Part shown: positions 18,951 through 26,729 of the stretch, in pieces
How the letters are laid out: each line of letters opens with the position of its first letter
Numbering within the stretch: the stretch's first letter is position 1
Assembly: GCA_020048055.1 (NCBI GenBank)
Contig: JAIFNA010000003.1
Span: 62,001-126,000 of the forward strand
DNA: 64,000 bases
Direction of reading: 5' to 3'
DNA from: Arcobacter sp.
GTDB lineage: Bacteria; Campylobacterota; Campylobacteria; Campylobacterales; Arcobacteraceae
Translations under genes and position numbers: made by a program
Notes under the pieces: generated by a model
Databases searched by the model: none
What the model saw: only the letters and a program-made list of their open reading frames with translations
Told to the model about the DNA's origin: nothing

Positions 18951-20690
18951 CAGATAGATAAAAATATTTTCATTTTTTTCATTATTTTTACTATTTGAAA
19001 CCACATCAAAGATGATATTGTATTTTTGTGAGATATTTTTGACGATATTTAGCCCCAAACCATATCCACCCACAACATTATTTTCTCTGTAATATTTGCT
19101 AAATATCTTATTTGTGTTATCGATTCTTACCCCAAAGTTTTTAAATTGCAGTTTATTTTCTCTAAGGAGTATCTCAATAGTGCTATTTGGAACACTGTAT
19201 TTGATGGCATTTGAGATGTTATTGTCGATAAGCCTTATAAGTTCAGTTTTCGACATCATCACTTGACACTCACTATTGATATCTGAAACTATTTTCCTAC
19301 CGTTCATTGAAGCTATTTTTAAAAAATATTCGATTCTCTCTTCTACAATCTCTTCCAAATCCAAAATCTCCACCACATAATCTTCTGCCCCTTTTTTTAT
19401 CATAAACTCCATATCTTCATACGATTTATGCAAAATCTTCACAGCACTATCGATTTGATTTGAGTATTCATCTTCCCCAAGTTGAGCTTTTTTTAAATCG
19501 TTATTTAAAGTGATGATGCTTAGTGGAGTTTTGAGTTCGTGCATCGCACTTTGGATAAATCTATCTTGATTGGAAAGCGTTATCTCTTTTGTTCTCACAA
19601 GTGAGATGATAACAATCGCAATAAGCCCAAAAACAGTTAAAATAGCAAACAAATAATCAACATTTTGTATCTCCTGAAGATGTGCAGTTTCATCTAAAAT
19701 GATAGAAAATATTATCGTTGTATCATCAAAGATTGAGCTTTTTGTAGAAAAATAAAGAGCATGAAAGTGGACACCATCTTTTATAAATTCACTTGAATAG
19801 ATAGTTTTCTCTTTGAGTGTAGAGGCTACTTTTTGCCCCTCTTGTATCCTCTTTTGAATCTCCTCTAAAGTTGGCTTATATGATGGAAAATCTTTTAAAA
19901 TCAAATCATTGATAAACCCCGTATTTACTTTGATAAAAGCTTTTGCTTCTACGATATTTGGGTAATTATTTAAAACTTCTCGAATAGACTCTAATTCGAT
20001 TTTGGTTTGTGGGTAGTTGTAGCTAACTTGTAAAATCCCAGCTTTATCTTTTGTGTAGTATGAATCGCTAAATGAGAAGAAATTTTTTGCTGATTTTTCA
20101 AAAATAGGGGTGCTGACACCTATTTGATTATTTGTGAAATGCTCATCAAACTCTCTTTTTGCAAAAGAAAGATTGAAATTCAAATCTTTTAGATAAGTTG
20201 TATTTTTGATAACATACTCTTTGTTTGAGATGTAAATATTATACGGTTTGTTTTTGCACCCTTGATTTATCATATCGTGAATTTGTTTGAGATTTAAAGA
20301 AAGTGGGTCTTGGTTTGAAGTGGCTAGATAATTTAGCACTTTTTGGTGTTTGGTTTCCAAAATATCTTTTTGTTTGGTGTAATCATAAAGCAATTTTGAA
20401 AGCATCCCATCGACATCATTTTTGATTTTGTAAAAGAGTATTTGAGTATCTTTTTCGTGAGATTTTTGGATACTTTTCGTTAAAAGTCTATACCCTACAA
20501 AGTCCAAAACTAAAAATATCAAAACAATAAAAAATATAAATGATGAGAATTTGAGAGTTTTGATTTGAAGCCTTTTTGTAATAGTGTCGTATAAATTAGC
20601 AAAATAGTAGCAAATTTTAACAAAAAACTTCAAAAAGTCATTTCTATGACATTTGAATTCTGTATTATGACTCGTAAAAAATAAAAGCAT
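18921..20690 (-). CDS. Membrane sensor histidine kinase of the two-component system
   Basis: Up to 589 residues. TM1 is at about 49-68, followed by a periplasmic sensor region of about 275 residues and TM2 at about 346-364. There is no obvious HAMP; the H-box is SAMHELKTPLS (His384), with an ATPase domain (NNISNAIKYS, GYGLGLNI) at the C terminus. The start is uncertain: the first 45 residues of this frame look non-native and overlap the plus-strand operator/promoter at 20628-20668, but no good later ATG exists (TTG at 20633 is possible). It forms an operon with the regulator at 18307. The ligand is unknown. Confidence 0.87.
   Translation of the reverse strand: MLLFFTSHNTEFKCHRNDFLKFFVKICYYFANLYDTITKRLQIKTLKFSSFIFFIVLIFLVLDFVGYRLLTKSIQKSHEKDTQILFYKIKNDVDGMLSKLLYDYTKQKDILETKHQKVLNYLATSNQDPLSLNLKQIHDMINQGCKNKPYNIYISNKEYVIKNTTYLKDLNFNLSFAKREFDEHFTNNQIGVSTPIFEKSAKNFFSFSDSYYTKDKAGILQVSYNYPQTKIELESIREVLNNYPNIVEAKAFIKVNTGFINDLILKDFPSYKPTLEEIQKRIQEGQKVASTLKEKTIYSSEFIKDGVHFHALYFSTKSSIFDDTTIIFSIILDETAHLQEIQNVDYLFAILTVFGLIAIVIISLVRTKEITLSNQDRFIQSAMHELKTPLSIITLNNDLKKAQLGEDEYSNQIDSAVKILHKSYEDMEFMIKKGAEDYVVEILDLEEIVEERIEYFLKIASMNGRKIVSDINSECQVMMSKTELIRLIDNNISNAIKYSVPNSTIEILLRENKLQFKNFGVRIDNTNKIFSKYYRENNVVGGYGLGLNIVKNISQKYNIIFDVVSNSKNNEKNENIFIYLFKCHSDDIS
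20628..20668 (+). promoter_or_regulatory. Palindromic operator and -10 box driving the membrane protein gene
   Basis: TTCAAA-N2-GTCAT (20637-20641), spacer TTCT, ATGAC (20646-20650), 12 bp, then TATTAT (20663-20668). About 30 bp are nearly identical to the site at 21788-21828. The palindrome centre would lie near -32, over the -35 region. It points to the gene at 20808 and leaves a leader of about 130 nt. It also lies inside the 5' part of the kinase frame on the other strand. Confidence 0.7.
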
Positions 20691-20807
20691 AGCCTGGAAA
20701 ATTGCTAATTATTTTAATTTGATAGCGATGACACTAAAAGAGTGTGAACATAGAGATAAATTACATAATAGTTAAATATCTCATTAATTTTAAAAGGAAT
20801 GGAGCAT

Positions 20808-21356
20808 ATGGAAGAATATTCAAAAAATGAAGAATTTGGTAATCAAGGAATACATCGAGTTAGAGACCCTTTATCTATTTTGATAGTGTTGGCATTTATT
20901 GCCATGGAAGTATTTGTTGTTTACAAGATGATTGAGGGTTCAAATGGTTTTGGTGGTTTTGGTGATTTTCTAATCATTATTGCAATTTTTGTTTTACCAG
21001 TATTAAGATTAATTGCCATTTGGAACGGGGTCGAGATTGATTATGACAATGGAATATTAACACTACCAGGTGGCGGAATATCAGCTAATTCAATCTTTGA
21101 TTATCTCAATCCTGTATTTATGTTTCAGTATTTCCTTAGAAAAGAAGTAAAACTTAGTGAAATTAAAAGCATCAGCACATCGGTAACTTCAAAAGTATAT
21201 GGTGACAGTGGCAAAAGGATGTATAAATATTTAATATCTATCATAGGTAAATTTGGGGGAATTACATTGACTTATAAAGATGAAAACAAGCGAGATGAGA
21301 TTTATAGTTTGATTAGAGAGATTAATCGAATGGGAACTCCATTTATGCGTTCTTAA
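20808..21356 (+). CDS. Unknown membrane protein with PH-like cytoplasmic part
   Basis: 182 residues. Two hydrophobic segments at about 20-40 and 50-65 are separated by a Gly/Phe loop. The C-terminal 110 residues (from NGVEIDYDNGILTLPGG) have the alternating strand pattern and final helix of bacterial PH-like (YdbS/YcdB-type) domains; this is a fold-level guess. The ATG at 20808 is preferred because AGGA lies 9 bases before it; the ATG at 20799 is too close. It is probably controlled by the adjacent two-component system through the site at 20628-20668. Function unknown. Confidence 0.7.
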   Translation: MEEYSKNEEFGNQGIHRVRDPLSILIVLAFIAMEVFVVYKMIEGSNGFGGFGDFLIIIAIFVLPVLRLIAIWNGVEIDYDNGILTLPGGGISANSIFDYLNPVFMFQYFLRKEVKLSEIKSISTSVTSKVYGDSGKRMYKYLISIIGKFGGITLTYKDENKRDEIYSLIREINRMGTPFMRS

Positions 21357-21453
21357 TCTTAAAATAAGAGTACAAATTTTAGCAAATCAATTTTTATCAA
21401 AAAGCTGATTTGCTTATCTATCACTCCATTTGAAAGAATCTAAGAAAATCAAA

Positions 21454-21698
21454 TTACAATCTTTCTATATGATTTTTGAGTTCATTGATATATTGTGCAT
21501 CAAAAGGTGAATAAACTCCAGTCCCACTTCTATATCTCAACAGCATCGCTGACTTTTTTTGCTTTCTCTGTTGATATTGACGGATAGCCATCATCAAATA
21601 TTGTACAAAAACTCATTAAATCTTTCTTGTATATCGACACCATTTGGGATAAGTTGATTGTAAAGATTATCTTGAACTTGTAAATGTATCGTTTGCAT
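21454..21698 (-). pseudogene. Decayed type II antitoxin gene
   Basis: Starts at an ATG with a good AGGAT ribosome-binding site and reads MQTIHLQVQDNLYNQLI... for 34 codons, then shifts frame near FLYN. It continues as FDDGYPSISTEKAKKVSDAVE, then shifts again into YRSGTGVYSPFDAQYINEL and a proper stop. Removing one base at each break gives an 80-residue protein. The layout resembles small antitoxins of the MQT...FNEF...DDGYPS...YRSG type that I associate with Campylobacterota. No partner toxin frame follows. Both breaks could be sequence errors, but two in 245 bp argue for decay. Confidence 0.65.
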
Positions 21699-21787
21699 TG
21701 ATTATCCTTTTGTTTTGTAGTTTTATGGTAATAACTTAGCTAAGAAATAAGAACAATTTTCTTAATTTTAAAAATTTTTCTCAAAAA

Positions 21788-21828
21788 CTTCAAAAAGTCA
21801 TTTCTATGACATTCCATTTTTGTATCAT
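21788..21828 (+). promoter_or_regulatory. Palindromic operator and -10 box of the lipoprotein gene
   Basis: TTCAAA-N2-GTCAT (21797-21801), TTCT, ATGAC (21806-21810), 12 bp, then TATCAT (21823-21828). Spacing is identical to that at 20628-20668 and on the minus strand at 18912-18950. The leader to the ATG at 21857 is about 22 nt and holds AAGGAG. Confidence 0.7.
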
Positions 21829-21856
21829 CACCTGATTTAAAAAATAAGGAGAAAAA

Positions 21857-23212
21857 ATGAAACTAAAAAATTTAGTACAAACGATGACACTTTCTATTTT
21901 AGCAAGTGCAATGTTAATTGGTTGTGGTGGTGGAAGCGATAGTGCAGCACCAGTAGATGATATACAAACAGGAACTTTTATCGATGCACCTGTAAAAGGG
22001 TTGTATTTTAAAACAGCAACACAACAAGGCTACACAAACGATAGTGGAGAGTTTAGCTATAAAGCAGGTGAAACAGTAGAGTTTAAACTTGGAAATTTAT
22101 CACTAGGAACTGTAAGTGCTGGTGATTTGATTAGCCCTTATAAAATGGCAGGAATTCTAAGTTCTAGTGACAGTAATATTTCAACTAACATAGCATTATT
22201 GCTTCAAAATTTAGATGGCAATAGAACAAATACAGCTATGCTTGATGTGTCAAAATTAAAAGATATGAATTTAAGTGATTTTAATTTATCGGTGGGTAGT
22301 GCCACTTTCGAAACATTATTGTCAAATAAATTAACAGCTGGAAATTTTGATAACTATATTAATTCTAATGATAAATCATTGTTAACGATAGCTACAGTAA
22401 AACAATCTATGAAAACATTTGTCCAATCAAAAGAAGCAGAAATAAACAATCCAACTAAATTGATTGGTAAGTCATATGTCGGAATTGAAGGAAATGATAT
22501 TTTAGGTTACGAAAAAAGAGATTTCACATTGGTTTGGAATGATTCAACAGTAAGCGGAAAATATGAGGGAGACTCGTTTTCTGGAAGCTATACCGTTACA
22601 GCAGATAAAATCATAAAAATAACTTTTGATGATGGCGATACTGATAATATTAAAATTATTGATTTTTCTCCAAATGTAGTTGCAGTTTGTTCAGCAGATA
22701 CTGAAGAAGAGGCAAAAGCTTGTACTGAAGCAACTAGCTATTGGGTGGCATCAAATATTGCAGATACATTTATAGCAACAAAAAATAGTACCTCGACAAC
22801 TATACTAAAAAATAAATCTTTAGTGACAAATTTTAGTGAGTTGCAGAATAAAACATTTGGTCATATAAATGGTCATTCAACATTTTCAATCAATCAAAAT
22901 GGTGATATCTCATCTACCGATTTTGCACAAGGTAATACTTCTTATAAAGCTACATTCAATAATGGTGCTTTAAATATTACTGGGATTGATACATACCAAA
23001 ATAATGAAGCTCTTGATGACACTTATGCAGTCTATAAATATGATTTAACGGGTGCAATACTAAATGAAAAACAATTTAGTCAACTATTTTATAACAATGC
23101 TCAATATAGTAACAAGATTTACACATTTACTAGTGGTAGTATGTATTGTAGTATGTTATGGGATCAATGCTGGCTTGATGAAACAGCTACAGCACAAGCT
23201 AATTCAAAATAA
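21857..23212 (+). CDS. Large lipoprotein of unknown function
   Basis: 451 residues. The signal peptide ends in a lipobox LIGC with Cys23, followed by GGG and an acidic linker, as in outer-membrane lipoproteins. Residues about 38-85 (FIDAPVKGLYF...NDSGEFSYKAGETVEFKLG) match a repeat seen at the N terminus of many marine proteobacterial lipoproteins, a carboxypeptidase-regulatory-like beta sandwich. The remainder is beta-rich with scattered cysteines near 275-290 and 435-440. AAGGAG precedes the ATG. The upstream operator suggests induction by the two-component system at 18307-20690. Role unknown; surface or periplasmic sensing or binding is possible. Confidence 0.8.
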   Translation: MKLKNLVQTMTLSILASAMLIGCGGGSDSAAPVDDIQTGTFIDAPVKGLYFKTATQQGYTNDSGEFSYKAGETVEFKLGNLSLGTVSAGDLISPYKMAGILSSSDSNISTNIALLLQNLDGNRTNTAMLDVSKLKDMNLSDFNLSVGSATFETLLSNKLTAGNFDNYINSNDKSLLTIATVKQSMKTFVQSKEAEINNPTKLIGKSYVGIEGNDILGYEKRDFTLVWNDSTVSGKYEGDSFSGSYTVTADKIIKITFDDGDTDNIKIIDFSPNVVAVCSADTEEEAKACTEATSYWVASNIADTFIATKNSTSTTILKNKSLVTNFSELQNKTFGHINGHSTFSINQNGDISSTDFAQGNTSYKATFNNGALNITGIDTYQNNEALDDTYAVYKYDLTGAILNEKQFSQLFYNNAQYSNKIYTFTSGSMYCSMLWDQCWLDETATAQANSK

Positions 23213-23245
23213 AGATTTCCCTCATCCCTAAGTTGTACTCCCCTC

Positions 23246-23268
23246 GCTCCAACTTTCAAAGTTGGAGC
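23246..23268. terminator. Hairpin after the lipoprotein gene
   Basis: An 11-bp perfect inverted repeat (GCTCCAACTTT / AAAGTTGGAGC) around one base, 34 bp after the stop. It is unusually G+C-rich for the region but lacks a following T-run, so it could be an mRNA-stabilising structure rather than a classical terminator. Confidence 0.5.
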
Positions 23269-23399
23269 AAAAATATCACCCTTTGCCTTTTAAATATCAA
23301 ATCAAATATCTAATAACATCCAAACTCTTAAAAATATTTGTCTTCAAATATCATCTTTTACAATATAATTTTCAATAAAATTAGGCTTATAAGAAAGTA

Positions 23400-23427
23400 T
23401 ATAATATAATATGTAAAATTTTACATA
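23400..23427 (+). promoter_or_regulatory. Promoter and palindromic operator of the toxin-antitoxin operon
   Basis: Overlapping TATAAT boxes at 23400-23405 and 23405-23410 are followed by the perfect 18-bp palindrome TATGTAAAATTTTACATA (23410-23427). An AAGGGG ribosome-binding site follows 2 bp later. This is the classical arrangement for autorepression by an antitoxin or antitoxin-toxin complex. Confidence 0.7.
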
Positions 23428-23439
23428 CAAGGGGTAAAA

Positions 23440-23715
23440 ATGGTGGCTTATAGGAGAGATGAGATAATCTCAGCAAGTGAAGTTGCAAGGGGTTTTTCTA
23501 CTATTTTAAATAGTATTGTTGAAAAAACAAAAGATAGATTTGCTATATCTAAAAACAATAAATTAGAAGCAGTTATCATCGATATCAAAGAGTATGAGAT
23601 GCTAAAAGATGCTTATGATAGACTTGAAGATAAAGAAATTAGTGCTATTTTAGCCCAAAGAAGTAGTGAAGACAAAGAGGTGTCTCATTCAAAAATATTA
23701 ACTATTGAACTTTAA
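23440..23715 (+). CDS. Type II antitoxin, Phd/YefM-like
   Basis: 91 residues. The N-terminal segment IISASEVARGFSTILNSI and the following AISKNNKLEAVIIDIKEYEML match the DNA-binding dimer fold of Phd/YefM antitoxins. The acidic, flexible C-terminal half would wrap the toxin. A good ribosome-binding site (AAGGGG) precedes it. The toxin gene begins one base after its stop. It is likely to repress its own promoter through the palindrome at 23410-23427. Confidence 0.88.
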   Translation: MVAYRRDEIISASEVARGFSTILNSIVEKTKDRFAISKNNKLEAVIIDIKEYEMLKDAYDRLEDKEISAILAQRSSEDKEVSHSKILTIEL

Positions 23716-23716
23716 A

Positions 23717-24007
23717 ATGAAACGGGAGATTCAACTTACTTATCTTAAAAGTGCCAAAAAGTTTTTAGATAAAAATAAAAGTATTTTAACCGAAAGTGAA
23801 GTAGATGAGCTTGTTATAAAATTTATCAAAAGTAAGTTTTATGGGATAGATATAAATATCAACTATAAACAACTTCAAGGGGAATGGGATAATTTTTATA
23901 GAATCAGAAAAGGAAATATTCGAGTGATTTTAAGCATTAAAGATGACGAAATAGTTATAGAAGCTATAATTGAGGATATAGGATCTAGAGGAGACATCTA
24001 TAAATAA
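23717..24007 (+). CDS. Type II toxin, RelE/ParE-like
   Basis: 96 residues from the ATG at 23717; a TTG 12 bases earlier lies inside the antitoxin gene. The end pattern FYRIRKGNIRVILSI...VIEAIIEDIGSRGDIY is the typical strand pair and C-terminal box of the RelE/ParE superfamily (IRVI...I..IGhRgdvY). Members cut ribosome-bound mRNA or poison gyrase; sequence by eye cannot tell which. It forms a two-gene operon with the antitoxin at 23440. Confidence 0.87.
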   Translation: MKREIQLTYLKSAKKFLDKNKSILTESEVDELVIKFIKSKFYGIDININYKQLQGEWDNFYRIRKGNIRVILSIKDDEIVIEAIIEDIGSRGDIYK

Positions 24008-24021
24008 ATAAGATTTAAAAC

Positions 24022-24044
24022 AAATATGTCAATCTGACATATTT
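24022..24044. terminator. Inverted repeat between toxin and comM-like genes
   Basis: Perfect 10-bp arms (AAATATGTCA / TGACATATTT) with a 3-nt loop, 14 bp after the toxin stop. Its T-rich right flank could end the toxin transcript. It also lies about 60 bp before the next start and could be an operator. Confidence 0.4.
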
Positions 24045-24101
24045 TCTAACTTATTAAATCTTTTTCGTTATCATTCTTTATAAATTTGATGGGGAATGAT
24101 A

Positions 24102-25616
24102 ATGAAAAAGATGACGAACCTAAAATGTGCGACAATTGATGGCATCGATGCAATAATTGTTGATATAGAGTCCACATTTACAAACGGGCTCCCTAGCTTT
24201 TCAATTGTTGGTTTAGGCAATAATGCAATCCAAGAATCAAAAGACCGTATAAAATCATCCCTACTTACAAATGATTTCAAATTTCCACCTAAAAAAATAA
24301 CGATAAATCTCAGCCCAAGTGAAGTTACAAAAAAAGGTAGTCATCTTGATTGTGCTATGGCACTTTTAATTGCACTAAATGAGCAAAAAATTGACTTTCA
24401 AGATTTTTTTGTTTTTGGGGAATTGGGATTAGATGGGACTTTAAAAGATACAAGTTCAATATTTATCTTGATACTTTCACTAGCAAAACAAGGGAAAATT
24501 AAAAATGTTCTTATTCCCAAAGAATCAATCGATAAAATCTCTAAAATTCCAAATATAAACATCTTTGTAGCACAAAATCTAACAGAAGCGATAGATTTTT
24601 TTGGAAATAAAAAGGATGAAATAAAAGAGAGATACAAAGTCTTAAATAGAAGTTTTGAATACAATTTTTTACACATAGATGGTGAAAAATATTTTTACGA
24701 CACAAACTATAAGCTTAACTTTTCTGATGTTAAAGGGCAAAAAATAGCAAAAAGAGCAGCGCTGATAAGTACAGCAGGAAACCACAATATACTTTTTGAA
24801 GGAAGTCCTGGGTGTGGAAAATCGATGATAACAAAAAGAATGCAATATATTATGCCTCCAATGAGCCTTGAAGAGATTTTAGAAAAAGCAAAAATTGATG
24901 CACTTGGGGGGAAAGAGCCTGATTTTAAACCGGTTAGAACATTTATAAATCCTCATCATACAAGCACAAAAGCTTCAATCTTGGGTGGGACAAAAATTGG
25001 TGAAATTGCTCTTTGTAACAATGGAATCTTATTTTTTGATGAGCTTCCACATTTCTCTAAAGATATAATTGAAGCATTAAGAGAACCCTTAGAAGATCAT
25101 AATATTTTGGTTTCAAGGGTAAATACAAAAGTAAAGTATGATACAAAATTTCTTTTTATTAGCGCTATGAATCCATGTCCTTGTGGCAATCTTTTAAGTA
25201 CAACAAAAGAGTGCAGATGCAATGAACTTGAGGTTCAAAGATACAAAAATAGACTTTCAGATCCATTTCTTGATAGGATTGATTTGATTATTAAGATGGG
25301 AGAAGTTTCAAAAGATGATAAAACAGATATTGATTCAGTAACTATGCATAATTTAGTTTTAAAGACATTTGAATTTCAAAAACATAGAGGTCAAACTGAG
25401 TTAAATGGAAAACTAAACGAGGAAGATATTATAAAATACTGTAAATTATCTCATGATAGTCAAGATATTTTAGATAAAGCAATCGATAGATTCTCACTCT
25501 CTTTTAGAGCAATCAATAAAATATTAAAAGTCTCTCGGACAATTGCTGATTTAGAAAGTAGTCAGGATATCAACAAAGAGCATATTTTAGAGGCTTTAAG
25601 TTATAGAAAAAGATAA
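24102..25616 (+). CDS. ComM/YifB-like Mg-chelatase-type AAA+ ATPase
   Basis: 504 residues from the ATG at 24102, which has GGGG seven bases upstream; ATG 24096 is too close to it. The N-terminal domain (TFTNGLPSFSIVGL, then NLSPSEVTKKGSHLDCAMAL) is the family hallmark. Walker A is EGSPGCGKSMI, Walker B lies in ILFFDELPHF, then a CxC...CxC zinc-like patch (MNPCPCG...ECRCN) and the C-terminal Mg-chelatase lid. ComM is a hexameric helicase that extends recombination joints in natural transformation. It is convergent with infA. Confidence 0.92.
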   Translation: MKKMTNLKCATIDGIDAIIVDIESTFTNGLPSFSIVGLGNNAIQESKDRIKSSLLTNDFKFPPKKITINLSPSEVTKKGSHLDCAMALLIALNEQKIDFQDFFVFGELGLDGTLKDTSSIFILILSLAKQGKIKNVLIPKESIDKISKIPNINIFVAQNLTEAIDFFGNKKDEIKERYKVLNRSFEYNFLHIDGEKYFYDTNYKLNFSDVKGQKIAKRAALISTAGNHNILFEGSPGCGKSMITKRMQYIMPPMSLEEILEKAKIDALGGKEPDFKPVRTFINPHHTSTKASILGGTKIGEIALCNNGILFFDELPHFSKDIIEALREPLEDHNILVSRVNTKVKYDTKFLFISAMNPCPCGNLLSTTKECRCNELEVQRYKNRLSDPFLDRIDLIIKMGEVSKDDKTDIDSVTMHNLVLKTFEFQKHRGQTELNGKLNEEDIIKYCKLSHDSQDILDKAIDRFSLSFRAINKILKVSRTIADLESSQDINKEHILEALSYRKR

Positions 25617-25694
25617 TTTCAATGCAACATTAAGAGAAAACCCCCAAATATTACCATTGAAATAAATTTATTTGATTTTATAGCTTGGAAACAA

Positions 25695-25913
25695 CTATTT
25701 ATATCTATGGGTAATTCTACCTTTATCGAGTGAATATGGTGTAATTTCAACCCTAACTGTATCACTTAGTAAAATTTTAATATAGTGCATTCTCATCTTT
25801 CCAGAGATATGGCATAAAACAATATGCCCATTATCAAGCTCAACCCTAAATGTTGCATTTGGTAAAACTTCTACAACCTTACCATCAATAACAATTACAT
25901 CATCTTTAGCCAT
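25695..25913 (-). CDS. infA: Translation initiation factor IF-1
   Basis: 72 residues, full length, with the OB-fold sequence of IF-1 ([32 protein letters not shown]). It binds the ribosomal A site during initiation. It is the last gene of the minus-strand ribosomal cluster, 51 bp after map. The rpmJ-rpsM-rpsK-rpsD-rpoA-rplQ genes that follow infA in many genomes are absent here. Confidence 0.97.
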   Translation of the reverse strand: MAKDDVIVIDGKVVEVLPNATFRVELDNGHIVLCHISGKMRMHYIKILLSDTVRVEITPYSLDKGRITHRYK

Positions 25914-25964
25914 TCTATTTCCTTTTTAAATTTTATGACAACGGTTGTTATCATTTTAATTACT

Positions 25965-26726
25965 TTAAATTTTTGTTAAAATTTCAGCTTTTCCATTAAC
26001 AACAGCAACTTGATGCTCATAATGGCTAGCTCTCAACCCATCTCTACTTCTAACAGACCATTTATCAATTTTATCGATTTCAGGTTCTTCATCTTTTTGG
26101 CAAATCATCGGTTCAATACAAAATACCATTCCGTTTTTTATTTTAGGACCTTGTTTTGGATTATTACCTTCAAGATAATTTGGTACTTCTGGATCACAAT
26201 GAGGCTCTCGACCAATTCCATGTCCACAAAATCTAACAAGTGGGACAAAGCCCCTTTTTGTTATAAATTTCTCTAAAGCATAACTTAATTCTTTAAATCT
26301 CATTCCATCTTTGATTATGCTAATTGCATAATAAAGTGCATCTTTACTGCAAGCAATAAGATCCTCATCCTCTTTAGATATTTTACCTATTGGTATTGTA
26401 ATAGCGGCATCACCATACCAACCATCAACTTCACTTCCAATATCAATACCTAAAATATCACCATCTTTTAGAACCTGAGTTGTTGGAACACCATGAATAA
26501 TAACTTCATTAAGTGATGTACAAATTGCATTTGGAAACCCATAAAGCCCTTTAAATGAAGGTCTAGCTCCAAGACTTAAAAGGTATTCTTCACCCATTTT
26601 ATCAACATCCAATAAAGTCATTCCAGATTTTACATTGTCTTGTAAGTAAGAAAGGGTCTTCGCGACCGCATGACCTGCGATACGAAGCTTTTCTATTTCA
26701 TTTTGTTTTCGAAGAGGTATTGCCAA
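25965..26726 (-). CDS. map: Methionine aminopeptidase, type I
   Basis: 253 residues with the pita-bread fold metal ligands visible in order: D in GDILGIDIGSEVDG, D in WYGDAAIT, H in CGHGIGREPH, E in VFCIEPM and E in YEHQVAV. It removes the initiator methionine from nascent proteins. It lies 3 bp after secY, as is common in spc operons. Confidence 0.96.
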   Translation of the reverse strand: MAIPLRKQNEIEKLRIAGHAVAKTLSYLQDNVKSGMTLLDVDKMGEEYLLSLGARPSFKGLYGFPNAICTSLNEVIIHGVPTTQVLKDGDILGIDIGSEVDGWYGDAAITIPIGKISKEDEDLIACSKDALYYAISIIKDGMRFKELSYALEKFITKRGFVPLVRFCGHGIGREPHCDPEVPNYLEGNNPKQGPKIKNGMVFCIEPMICQKDEEPEIDKIDKWSVRSRDGLRASHYEHQVAVVNGKAEILTKI

Positions 26727-26729
26727 ATT

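Larger units (their letters stand above)
21357..21856. other. 500-bp stretch without an intact gene
   Basis: Contains the antitoxin relic (21454-21698), then an A/T-rich spacer, then the operator and promoter of the lipoprotein gene (21788-21828). The first 95 bp after the membrane protein gene show no clear hairpin terminator. No RNA gene was recognised. Confidence 0.6.

Noticed and set aside
24022-24044. Fourth copy of the two-component operator
   Set aside because: It shares TGTCA and TGACA, but they are 3 bp apart instead of 6, TTCAAA is missing, and no -10 box lies 12 bp away.
25617-25662. Terminator between comM-like gene and infA
   Set aside because: Arms TTTCAATG / CATTGAAA are 30 bp apart, with no T-run; too weak to call.
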